Assembly: GCF_001039355.2 (NCBI RefSeq)
Contig: NW_019775358.1
Span: forward strand, 63,467-127,466
Source of the DNA: Lingula anatina
Taxonomy: Eukaryota > Brachiopoda > Lingulata > Lingulida > Lingulidae
Reading direction: 5' to 3'
DNA: 64,000 bases
Part shown: positions 47,663 to 58,900 of the stretch, one piece after another
Numbering within the stretch: position 1 is the stretch's first letter
How the letters are laid out: every line of letters begins with the position of its first letter
The notes under the pieces: model-generated
Database searches by the model: none
Told to the model about the DNA's origin: nothing
Seen by the model: only the letters and a program-made list of their open reading frames with translations
Program-made: the position numbers and the translations under genes

Positions 47663-48183
47663 TTATGTCTCCTCCATCTCAGTGTACCACAAACTTTTAT
47701 GGTCTCATTCATAGCAAGAAAGAAGGCAACAAGGAGTATTGATTGTTTGTGATTTGGCCAAACAAGGCTGCTTTTATTATATAACCCCTCTATCCTAATC
47801 GTTTTTACAATAATAACAATGTAGCAAATTGTTGCCTGTATTAAATGTTATGGCCTTAGGGATAAAAATTATATATCAAATATTCAATAAGACTCATCAT
47901 CCTAAAAATTATGATGCGACGAGTCAGCAAAAGTTATTATTTACCAACAATTTTGCACAAATTTCATTTGTGGGGTTGCAAAGAGGCCATAACCTTGACT
48001 GGTGCCCAAACGCACTGGGCAAGGAAAACCCCACAAAGGAAAGCATGAAGTAATCCAATGCAGTTTGGAGAACAATGAACTTCCACAAAAAATAATGGCT
48101 ATTAGTAAAAGGAAAATGAGTAAGTAAATGAATTATGAAAGCGTGCATGCACATACACCCGTCACAGTAGGAAAGAAAGTATA

Positions 48184-48299
48184 AATAAATAAACAAATAT
48201 GTCATAAAAGCATGCCACTGAACCCGACGTAGTGGGGAGGATAGTAAATAAATGTCATAAAAGCATGCCACTCAACCCGATGTAGCGGGGAGGATAATA

Positions 48300-48346
<47 letters not shown>

Positions 48347-48960
48347 ATATGTCATAAAAGCATGCCACTCAACCCTACGTAGCAGGGAGGATAGTAAATA
48401 ATTGTAATAAAAGCATGCCACTCAACCCGACGTAGCGGGGAGGATAATATAAGTAAATAAACAAATATGTCATAAAAGCATGCCACTCAACCCATCGTAG
48501 CAGGGAGGATAGAAATAAATGTCTTAAAAGCATGCCACTCAACCCGACGTAGCGGGATGGATAGTAAATAACTGTAATAAAAGCATGCCACTCAACCTGA
48601 CGTAGCGGGGAGGATAATATAAACAAATAAACAAATATGTCATAAAAGCATGCCACTCAACCCGACGTAGCGGGTAGGATAATATAAACAAATAAACAAA
48701 TATGTCATAAAAGCATGCCACTCCACCCGATGTAGCGGGGAGGATAATATCAAAAAATAAATAAACAAATATGTCCTAAAAGCATGCCACTCAACCCGAA
48801 GTAGTGGGTGAGGAAAATATTAATAAATAAACAAGTATGTTCTAAAAGCATGCCAATGGACCCAACATAGTGATGAGGAAAGCATAAATAAATAAAGAAC
48901 TATGTTTGAAAAGCATGCCATTAGTCCCGATGCAGTGGGAATGAAAATATAAATAAATAA
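48184..48960. repeat. Minisatellite A, about 12 units of 51-69 bases
   Basis: Each unit has a conserved block 'aaaagcatgccactcaaccc' followed by 'gacgtagcggggaggat' and a variable (AAAT/AAAC)n spacer. Spacer length explains the unit length. A longer (AAAT)n run occupies about 48300-48348. Later units (48780 on) diverge. Confidence 0.9.
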
Positions 48961-49064
48961 ACTGACAGTGGCATAGAAAGAAGCCAGAAAATAAAATTTA
49001 AAATGACATTAATTACTAAATGAAATGGAGAGGTCTGATACTGTGCAGCATGCATGGTGTATAA

Positions 49065-50263
49065 GGGGGCCTGAAAAGGTATTAATCTCGGTAGGAAAGA
49101 AATAGGCTTTAAAGGGGCAGAATCTGTTTAAGAAACTGGTAAAGGAAATGAAGCTTGACCTTGAGAAGGACATACTTTGGCAATGAAAAGATTGTACGTA
49201 AGGTCCTGTAAAGGCCGAAATATACTTAAGAAGCTGGTTTAGAAACGAATGTGCAAGATGCCCTGAAAAATTCGGAAACTGGTTAAGAAAGGTGAACCTT
49301 GGCCCTGAAAAGGACAGAATCTGGTTAAGAAATGAATGTGCCCTGAAAAGGATAGAATCTGGTTAAGAAATGAATGTGCCCTGAAAAGGACAGAATCGGG
49401 TTAAGAAACGAATGTGCCCTGACAAGGGCAGAATCTGGTTAAGAAGGAAGTGTACCATAGCCTTGAAAAGGTCAGAAACTGTTAAAGAACACAACATACA
49501 TAGATCCTGAAAAGGTCAGAGACTAGTAACGAGATGTGAACCTTGGTCCTGAAAAGGACAGAATCTGGTTAAGCAGCGAATGTGCCCTGAAAAGGACAGG
49601 ATCTGATTAAGAAGGAAGTGTACCATAGCCTTGAAAAGGTCAGAAACTGGTCAAGAACACAACATACGTAGACCCTGAAAAAGTCAGAAACTGGTAAAGA
49701 AAGGTGAACTTTAGTCCCGAAAAGGACAGAATCTGGTTAAAAAAAAAACGAATGTACCCTGAAAAGGACAGAATCTGATTAGGAAGGAAATGTACCAGAG
49801 CCTTGAAAAGGTCAGAAACTGGTGAAGGACACAACAAACATAGACCCTGAAAAGGTCAGAAACTTGTAGAGAACATAACATACATAAACCCTGAAAAGGA
49901 CAGAATCTGGTTATGCACAAGAATGTGATTGTGCACAAGTCCCTGAAAAGAAGGACGTGTACCTTGGCCCTGAAAAGGTCAGGATCCGGATAAGAGAGCA
50001 AATGTGTAAGAGGCCCTGAAAAGGACAGAATTTGCTTAACAAACTAGAGTTTTCCTTGGTCCTGAAAAGGTCAGAAACTGGTTAAGAAAACAAGGTGGAT
50101 GAGGCCCTAAAAAGGTCAGAAACTGACTTAGAAAGGAAGTGTACTTTGGCCCTGAAAAAGTCGGGATTCCGTTAAGTGACCAATGTACATGAGGCCCTGA
50201 AAAGGTCAGAGTCTGGTTAAGAAGCATAGGCCCTGAAAAGGTCAGAGTCTGATTAAGAAAAGT
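49065..50263. repeat. Minisatellite B, more than twenty degenerate units
   Basis: Recurrent 'ccctgaaaaggacagaatct' / 'ccctgaaaaggtcagaaact' followed by 'ggttaagaa', with spacing mostly 35-60 bases. The minus-strand open frames in it encode repetitive Leu-Thr-Phe-Ser-Gly peptides caused by the repeat, not a gene. Confidence 0.9.
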
Positions 50264-50412
50264 GAAAAAGGGGGGGGGAGGTTAGTTCAACTTACTTAGA
50301 GAAATCCTTTCTGATGGGTCCATGCTTATTAGGGTTAAGTTTGTATTGCCCCATGTCCGAAAGGTACGCTCCAACCCGAGTGGTATTAAGCAAACAAAGT
50401 GAAAAATGATAT

Positions 50413-50456
50413 TATTATTACTATTATCATTATTATTATTATTATTATTATTATTA
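50413..50456. repeat. (ATT)n microsatellite
   Basis: Imperfect 'att' trinucleotide run. Confidence 0.85.
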
Positions 50457-51570
50457 GAACCAAACCGTCGATGATTGAGGAAATTAGTGTATGAAATGCC
50501 CTCTTAAGATGCTTGCATGGTTGCCAGGGTGTACATCTGGAATTATGTCAGACTCCCGTCTTCGTTCTTAAGCCTGTATGTTATCATGGGGTAAACTTTA
50601 CATGAAGGTTTGAATCATGGTCTTGTATACTACCAAGGAGACTGAATTTCCAAGATGGAGCCTTTTACATTGTTTTTGGGGGATTACTTTATTTACACTC
50701 AAATATACGGCAAGTTGTCATGTTAGCCTCTAAAATAACAGATGCCCAAGATGATTATTATATTGACGTATATTATAAGATGCGTTCTTCTATTTCAACC
50801 TCTGGTCCTAAAAACAGTAGGATTTCAAAAGCATGTCTAAGCTTGTGTGCATTTTTGAAACTCAGATAAATATATATATATTATATATATTATGTTTTAT
50901 CTTGTTGTGAGTTCAGATGTAATACTTAATAGTCGCCACTGAATTGTTGAATGATTAAAGTAATTCAGTCTATTTTGCCAGTAACTCGTAATTCCAGTGT
51001 ATTTGTTCATCTTTATAGCTCGTATTTATCTTTAGAGAACAACTACTAGGCAGCTGTCAGCCTTTTTCAATATCATAACAGGTGGCCAGGATGTATTTGC
51101 TATGGTGAGGGTATAATTACCCTCAGCAATAGGGTCAGGGATTGTAAGCCTCTATCAACTGCTTAATTAAGGAACCAGCCTCAGTTAATTGGCCATAGAA
51201 GGGTCGTAAAGCTAGGTTGTAATTTTAATTTAAATCAGAGAACAGGAGACTTTTCATGGAGCCTTGTGACTTAAAAATGGATCAGAAATACAAGACATGT
51301 TTTTACGATTAACTAGGGTGGGAAAGTTTTGCAATATCCTACTGAAAGCTAAAAGAGAGAAGTCCTTAGAAAATGGACAGAGGTTATTGAACATAATAAA
51401 AATGAAGACAATGTGCTTCGATAAGAATTTAAATCTTCCTATCTGTACTATATAGGGGGACTTGTAATACCCATGTAAAATTATCCTGCTTACTGAAAAG
51501 TGAAAAGCTAATAACTATTTACTACTCTGACTTACTTGAGATGCTCTATCAGTTGTAATGCCCTAAGTAA

Positions 51571-53982
51571 AGGCTGGGTCACACTGCGCTTGCAACCTTT
51601 TGGCAACCTCTTTGCAACCTCAGTCGCAAGGAGGTTGCCCTAGGTTTTAAAGTGGTCGCATTAGGTTGCAAACAGGTCGCCTGCGATCGTTGACACACGA
51701 AGGCCATTTTTTTTGCACCGACAACCAGTGCGACTGATAATGAAAACGATTGGTAACTGAGAGGTTGCCGATAGGTCTCCTCTTGGTTGCCAGTAGGTCG
51801 CTGTAACCAGACTAAAACCAGTCGCATACCACCTGTAACTGCACGGTCGATTGACGGTCTTTAGTCGCTTAGTTGCAAACAGGTTACTAACCGGTTGCAA
51901 GCGGTGGGCAGCAGGTCGCAAGGAGGTTGCAGTTGAAACTTCATGGTCGATTAACGGTCTTTAGTCGCTTGGTCTCTAACAGGTTTCTTACAGCTCGCAT
52001 GCACTCGAAAACATGTCGCGAGAAGGTCGCAAGCAACCGTGATAAAATAAGCGTAGGATGGTGGCCACTAAATATATAAATATATTTTTCATTTATATCA
52101 TGCCATTAAGGCTTTCTAAATACCTTGACAAAAATCGTTATTTCTCAATTAAAACGTAGATTGTATTTGTTGTCATCCTTTTAAATTTATTTACAAGGTT
52201 TTCATAAGTATTTTTTTTCAATAAAATAAATAAATGTATGAGTCCCTATCAGCCACCATACTTGACTAAAAGTGTTGTAAATAGAAGCCGCTGAGCCCGT
52301 GTCTTCAGTCCCCAGTATGTCATCCAACAGCGTGGGAAGGGTGGCCAGAATGTATTTTGAGAAAGCAAATGCCCGTGAAGAAAGTTCTTCACAAAGTTCC
52401 AACACAGACTCTGCTTCCCACGAAGAGGATCAACCGAAAGATGATGAACGCGGAGGAGACAGGGAGCCTAAATTTACTATTAAAGAGGAAGAAGAATTAG
52501 TTAATTTTTTTTAAGGAAAACGAGTTTTTCTATAACCAACAATTGAAAGACTTTAAAAACAAATCAAATAAAGTGCCAAAACAATCAATAATGATTATCA
52601 CAATGTAAACGATAAACTGTTATCTTTTTATCCATTCCTATATCATGGCTAATTTTTGACAACTATTGTTGTCAAATCTACTGGAAACATTTTTAATGAC
52701 TAAAGCAGCCGGAAATATCTTACTTTTTAATTTGCCAAGTCATAATTTGCCAAGTCACAATGGAAGAAAAATTAAGCAAATAGGCGGGCGCAGAGAAAAA
52801 AGTAAATAGCAAAGTTTGATTCATACTTTTTACAATAAATTTAATTGTCAGGCATTTTTATAACAGTAAAACAGTGTCACCAATATAAAGAAGGTCAAAT
52901 AAATACAAATTAACTTCCTCCCAGTACTTAGAATTCGTACCACAAGGACGGAAACAAATTGATGACGCGCAGGATCCTTCACTATTTAAAGATGTTGTAT
53001 TGTAAGTGTAACGCTTGGGGCTACAAAGACAAAGGGAAAACCACACAATCGGTCGCAAATCAGTTGCTAAGCAGTCGGCGACCTTTTAGCAACCGGTTGG
53101 ATACCACAAATAGGCTTTTCGGTCGCCAGGAGGTTTTCGGTGCTGCACCGAAAACCGGCGCGACCGGATAGTAACCCAGCGTTCATTTGGAGACCACTTT
53201 GCGAGTTGTTGCAACTTGTCGCCCACCTTTCTGCAACCGGTGACAGTTGCAAGTCGCAAGGAGGTTTTATGTTCAGTGTGACCGTAACTGCACAGGCCTT
53301 GCGACCTCAAAGATACCAAGTATTGAAAAAAGAAACTATGCATGCCTATTATTACATTAATAAGGCTGAAAAAACATCCAAATATGTGTTTTATTACACC
53401 ACTGGTTTGATATAAATGCCAATATATAGTACAAATACATTTCTTATTTATTATTGTAAGTTTGACAATATTGGTAGTACAGAAATCGACTGTGACGTTA
53501 TAACAGAATCTCATAGCAGAATCATACTTTAATATTCAAAATATTAAATCATTTGAAGCTGCTACGGAACGGATCCAATCGTTGTATAATAATGTTAAAA
53601 ATATTCCCTCTGTTGTCATCCGAGAGGGAAATTTACGAGAAGGTAGCTATCGTCACAACTTATAAAATATATATAGTCTGTGCAACCTTGCTGCTACCAG
53701 TTGGCAAGCGATCGCTACAGTCCTGCAACCGGTTTTCAGTCTCCAAGTGGTTGCTGACAGGTTGTTTATCGCTCGCCTAACGGTGTGCGACTGGTAACCT
53801 CTGACTTGAAGATTGTCTGTAAGAGGTTGCAGATACCATACTGTAACCTTGTTGCAACCGGTTAGCATCTGCTTGCCGATCAAAATATGCAAATTAGGTC
53901 GCAAAGTGATCGCAAGCGACCACCAGATTTTGTGGTTGCAAAGAGGTTGGCAAAAGGTTGCAAGCGCAGTGTGACCCAGCCT
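51571..53982. mobile_element. PIF/Harbinger-like element, 2.4 kb, with 49-bp TIRs
   Basis: The left end 51571-51619 and the right end 53934-53982 are inverted repeats of 49 bases with one visible mismatch, starting 'aggctgggtcacactgcgc'. Both sides are flanked by TAA (51568-51570 and 53983-53985), fitting the TWA target preference of PIF/Harbinger. Subterminal regions (51600-52030, 53040-53300, 53690-53950) are packed with 'ggttgc' and 'ggtcgc' motifs in both orientations. The only ORF hint is a MADF-like frame at 52317. No DDE transposase is visible, so it is probably non-autonomous. Its ends and the 'ccagattttgtggttgc' block match the MITEs in EF-gene introns. Confidence 0.75.
52317..52605 (+). 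pseudogene. MADF-like (Myb/SANT-like) protein fragment
   Basis: The frame from the ATG at 52317 encodes a Ser/Glu/Asp-rich leader, then F-T-I-K-E-E-E-E-L-V-N-F-F, then stops at 52514 inside a T-run. With one fewer T, the next frame continues K-E-N-E-F-F-Y-N-Q-Q-L-K-D-F-K to a stop at about 52605. The acidic start, paired aromatic residues and Y-x-x-x-x-K-x-F-K pattern suit a MADF domain, which accompanies PIF/Harbinger transposases. Only the first half of a MADF domain is present. A frameshift and the lack of downstream exons suggest a dead gene. Confidence 0.5.
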
Positions 53983-54700
53983 TAAGTGAACCCAAGTAGT
54001 AGAGATGTGTGAAGGGTGGGGATTGATATAAGACCACAAATTTTCTTCAGAAAACTTAAAGACAGAGCTATAAATGTGAAACTCAATGATAAGTAAACAG
54101 TAGGTATAAATGGTAACTTCAGTGATAACAAAAACGAATAGTTGATGAGGAAAGGAGGGTTGATTTTTTGGATTAAGCTGGTTTATAACGATGTGCAGGT
54201 CAGACTGAGCAAGATACTCTACCGTGCTAAGGTATCTACCCTGAACAGTGAAACGTCTGACAAGGAATATGATAGAAGTGGGAAACTAAAAGTAGGTAAC
54301 TGAATCAGCATAGCAGGTGCCCATGTGATATCCAATAAATTTCGGGACATTGCGTCCGCCTATGTCATTAGGTGACTGGAGATTCTACACGCAAGGACCC
54401 TTCATTTCTTTGTGCAGTCACAGTGACCGCCATCGGAGCAAACAAGAAACTCCTGGATAGAAAACGTTTTGTCAACAGCAACTGCTAAATCGCTAGAGAA
54501 AATAAAACTTACCGCAATCATGTAACAGTCGGCAATTGTACTGTTGATCCTTGCTTGAAGTTGTGTAGAATCTGTCACTGTACGCTTCAACAAATCGAGT
54601 GAACTGCTGGAAAGTTCTCATAGAGGTAAAATGAAATTTTTTTGAACTGAAGATTTCAGTTGAAGATTTGAGATAACTTGTAGATTGTTGTCACCATAAA

Positions 54701-54991
54701 ATGTCGTTTGACTACGCCAAACTTTCCTTTGATATCCTTTCTTCAAGATTCCAAATGATGGATATTGATGGAGATGGACTTGTGTCTCTAAATGAACATG
54801 CTGCTTTTTTCTACAGTTTCAACATCCCTTCTGAGTATTCAGATAAAATATTTGACATCATGGACGCTGACAATGATGGCTTCATCTCCAAGGAAGAGTT
54901 TGTTCACGCACGCACTGAATTCTGGTTTACCGCAAATCATGATAACAAATACAATGAATGCTTTGGTCCGCTCATTGACTTTGAAAATTGA
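54701..54991 (+). pseudogene. EF-12, 3' part: two EF-hands behind an insertion-derived ATG
   Basis: From 54725 the sequence continues EF-12 exon 3 exactly where it broke at 45636. It encodes loops D-I-D-G-D-G-L-V-S-L-N-E and D-A-D-N-D-G-F-I-S-K-E-E and the tail F-G-P-L-I-D. The inserted DNA supplies an in-frame ATG at 54701, so a 96-residue open frame with two intact EF-hands exists. It is intron-less and has no N-terminal region. It could be a new mini-gene if transcribed from the element, but it is classed as a gene fragment. The TATA lineage-like F-E-N ending differs from N-E-N of the others. Confidence 0.7.
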
Positions 54992-55920
54992 AACGATGTT
55001 TTCTATTATCAGTTACCAAATACTTCGACCATTATTCAAATTTAATCATTTTAAAAACACAATATATACTTACATGTGGCATGGCATATTACATATCAAT
55101 ATTCTAGACGAATGTCCTAAATATACTAAATGTGTGCGATTTATGAGAGTAACAGAAACGGTTGGTGCCGAAAGGGATTTAAGCATAAAATGAGCAAAGT
55201 CATATTTGGATTTCAGAAAAGGACTGTTGCAACAGGACAAGTATAGAAACTTGGTGACATACGTACAAAATGACTTTAAGGATTCTTGTGGTTGATAGTG
55301 AAATTTTCTGTTGTGAGACGATAAAACATAATGTTGACGCTCGATCACTCATATAGATTCAAAATTTATATGTATTCTGATACATACCCTGTACTATAGA
55401 ACTCAAAATATTTCAGATTGAAGCTGCACGCGTGTTCTCTGACACTATAAGCTGATATTATTTTTTTTCTATCGCCAAGCTCTAGCGATGAAATTGAACT
55501 TAGTTGGCAACAGCTCTGCATCAAACTGTATATCATATCTTTTAAAAATAAGTTTACTGCTAATGTATTTCATTATTTACATATGCATTTAAGCATGCTT
55601 GATGTATTTCAGCATCCTTAGGTGTTTACATGTAGCATGGTTTGCATGCGACTAATCACAGTTACTCGTACGATTGCTTTTGAATATGTACAGTAAGATA
55701 GAAATGGACAAATTTATCCATTTTTAAATCCTTAACAAATAAAGTGACCTATCATATAAAATCATCCACGGTGGAATGAGGGTAGAAAACTTGTCCATTC
55801 ATTGAGTTTAAACTAAAAGCCGTGGCAGTACTTTGAGGTCAGTCATAAGCCACTTCTTTAAACGAACTAGATTTGAGCTGCACTTCCATCGCCTTGGTTG
55901 TCGTCACTTGTTTTAGCGTC
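54992..55920. other. EF-12 3' flank and intergenic DNA before the receptor gene
   Basis: 54992-55350 is diverged conserved 3' flank ('tggtgacatacgtac', 'ttgtgagacgataaaac'). The two genes converge here: EF array on plus, receptor on minus. No further gene is supported. Confidence 0.6.
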
Positions 55921-58900
55921 TCAGTTCTCTGTGGCACGAGAAGGCTTCTTATCGCCTACGTCATCGAACAACTCCTCGATGTAGGGCCGCAATGGCGACC
56001 AAAGCGACGGTTCCATCTCCCCCCTTTTGAGTGCGATAAGCTGTAAAAATCATAGACATAGTTGGAAAACCAGTCAAAGAAAACAGCATTAAAAAGATAT
56101 TAGGCGTTTGATTGGTTGAACGCGATTCATTGGGTCCAGTCTTTGATAAGACAAACAGACCTCCAAAAATTTTCAGAATTAATCCATACAAAACATGAAA
56201 TAACTTTCACAAGTATATACGGCAACTAACATGGCGTCCATCCTCAGCATCTGTCTCTTTTTTTTTCATGCCAAAAAAATATTTCACAGGTTTAAAAATT
56301 TTCCCTAAACCAAACAGTCAAATTAATATGTTATTTTAGAATAGTGACTTACCTTGGGAATCAAAAGCAACAAAATCGTAGCTATGATAGCGAAGAGCGT
56401 GAAGCCAGCTATAACGCCAAAGTTGACGTTTGGCTCTTCTTGTACGAGGACACCTACTGGAACTCCGACAACAGTCGCCAAGGCAATGATAACCATAGCC
56501 AAACCAACTAGACTGCTGTCTCCAGCATCTCTCTTCACCGACATCACCCTACAAAAAATGAAAAGAAAATTAATACTAATATCACGTTATGTCAAATAGC
56601 AGAATAGATGGAACCGAAAAATCAATCCATGACATTGGTAGAAACTTTTTAAACATGTATGTGGGGACTACACGGGGTACAGCAAAAAGGTTGAAAATCA
56701 ACTTCAAACATTATATCAATAATTTGTTTCCATGTTGTGTCTGACGTGATTTGAAAGTGTTGTGGATGCGACAGATACATGTAGTACCGGAGTAATATAA
56801 AAAAGTCAAAATTTTATAATGAAATGTTGTCTTCCCCACATAAAAATTTATAAATTTTAATTCATTTGAGTATATAACTGTTATCTTGTAGTATGCATGA
56901 TGGGGGATAAATTGGCACTTTTTGTTAGTTTGAAGGTGAAAATTTTCATGAAAAAAATAAAGAAAACTAAAAATGTGTATTTTCCCACCCAATGACTCCT
57001 ATAAAAAGGCTATGGTACAGTAGTAAGATGAATACCTGTTTCAAAATGTATCACTTTTCACCAAAATTTTCACCACCAAACTTTCAAATACTAACACAAT
57101 ATACGTCACAATGCAAACCATGTGGAAAACAATATAATAGTATGGTGACTAAATACACTGTATAAAATAGGTTTTTTTCTTCGTTGGAGTATATATCACA
57201 TATGGCTATGAATATGAACATTTTTCATGACTTTTTATTTATTTTTTTGCACCGAATATTTTTCCACCAAACTTACAAAACTTTCCCATATATTCCTCAT
57301 AAAGTATACTTAAGGGAATGATGTTGAAATGATCACCAAATATCAAATTAATAGCTTTTTCATGGTGGTAAAATACACATCTTTTAATTCCATTTCCTCA
57401 TTTAAATTGTCATCTGCAAACTAACAAAATAAGTAATGTATACTCCATTATGCAAACTACAAGACAAGAGTTAATGCTTAAATAAAATAAGATTTATAAA
57501 GTTGTGTGTGGAGGGGGGGGGTAAAAATTTCATGGGGGAGTTACATTTTCATTATGAACATTTGACTGGGTAGTCACATTTTCATAATAAAAACCTGACT
57601 GGGCCGGAGTCACATTTCTGGGGGAGTCAGATTTTCATGGTACACCTGTATGTTGGATGTGACGATGTAGATATTGGTTCACGTACCAGGTAGGCCAGAC
57701 CAAGCAAACAGAGACCAGCAACAGCAGACCCTTGTACACGATAAACGCAATGGTCCAGCCCATAGCACTCCCGCTGTGACATTGGCGATAGAGAGTCTGG
57801 TACCGCACCATTTTGGCAGCATCTCGCTAATTTTGAGAAGGAACGGGAGTCATATATCCGCGACTAACTGTGAAACAGCAGCTGAGCTAATGTACTGTTC
57901 GCACTTGTGCCACTTTTTGGTACAATATCAAAAAAGTAACAAAACAGTGTGACTTTGAAGAACAATAACCAACTTCATAAGTAGTTGAGACCAAAAGCAA
58001 TATTTTCTCTTTCACAAAGTACTTGTGCATACAAACCGTAGCGACTACCAGTGTGGGTTTACTTACAAATTCGGGTAAATGCCTATCTTTCACCACAAGT
58101 GGGTCAGTCAACTGCCAGATAAGCAACATCAGAATATCAATAACCAACAGTACGGCAACTCCAGACAGCATGCGCAGTTCTACTTGCAGACCCTGGTAAA
58201 GATATTCTGTATATAAAACCCCGAAAAGAACAACTGCAACCGTAACGTTAACGTTTTGGTTTGCCACATTAAAGATGAACGACATACATGGGTATATGTG
58301 AGGTATACGTATAGGTATGTTTGTGTGTGGTATATGTGTGAAATAGCAAAGGATCTGCAGCTGGAATTTTAAAGCATTTAATGTATCTTGTTTCGTTGAT
58401 AATGAATGTGTCTGCGTGGGTTAATCATTGTATTTGTCTGTGTTCCTTTGCATGTCAGTGTTTTGGATTACAAGAGATGCGAAAGTCTGTTGTTCGTAAG
58501 ATTTTAGTGGATGCACAACTCATATGAGGCAAAATAAAGGGTTGATCACTACAAGTCTTAGTCAACTTCTCAGTTAGATAATAACCATTGGTCGTGTCCT
58601 ATATGCAGTTTGCAGGATACGACATTATCATGAACGCGACTATTCAACAGCTGCAGCAGTGTGCAAGATGTTAATAAAACGCTGCGTCTTACTCAAGGCC
58701 AAAAATTATATTATATTAAAAATTCACCCAATCCTGCTGATAACGAAAGAACGATACACTCCCCACATCTTCAGCAGCATGGTACCAAACGACAGTGTAA
58801 ACCCAGTCACAAATAGCCAGACAAAGGCATTACATGGTACATTGCTAGTCGACGACAGCTGTGTTGCACTGCCTGGAACAAATAACCCTGGTTTTGTGAT

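Larger units (their letters stand above)
47663..54724. mobile_element. Insertion unit 2 inside EF-12 exon 3, enlarged
   Basis: The left 350 bases repeat 45637-46000 and the right 90 bases repeat the end of unit 1. Between them lie two minisatellites (48184-50263), unrecognised DNA and a nested Harbinger-like element (51571-53982). The boundary sequence 'tccttt' occurs at the left edge, between the units and at the right edge, like a six-base target duplication plus a tandem copy. Confidence 0.6.

Noticed and set aside
48184-48960. Regular repeats with spacers, resembling a CRISPR array
   Set aside because: The DNA is eukaryotic, the spacers are simple AT-rich microsatellite sequence, the repeat cores diverge, and no cas genes are present.
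49640-50227. Minus-strand ORFs encoding Leu-Thr-Phe-Ser-Gly repeats
   Set aside because: Produced by minisatellite B; frame and length vary with the repeat units.
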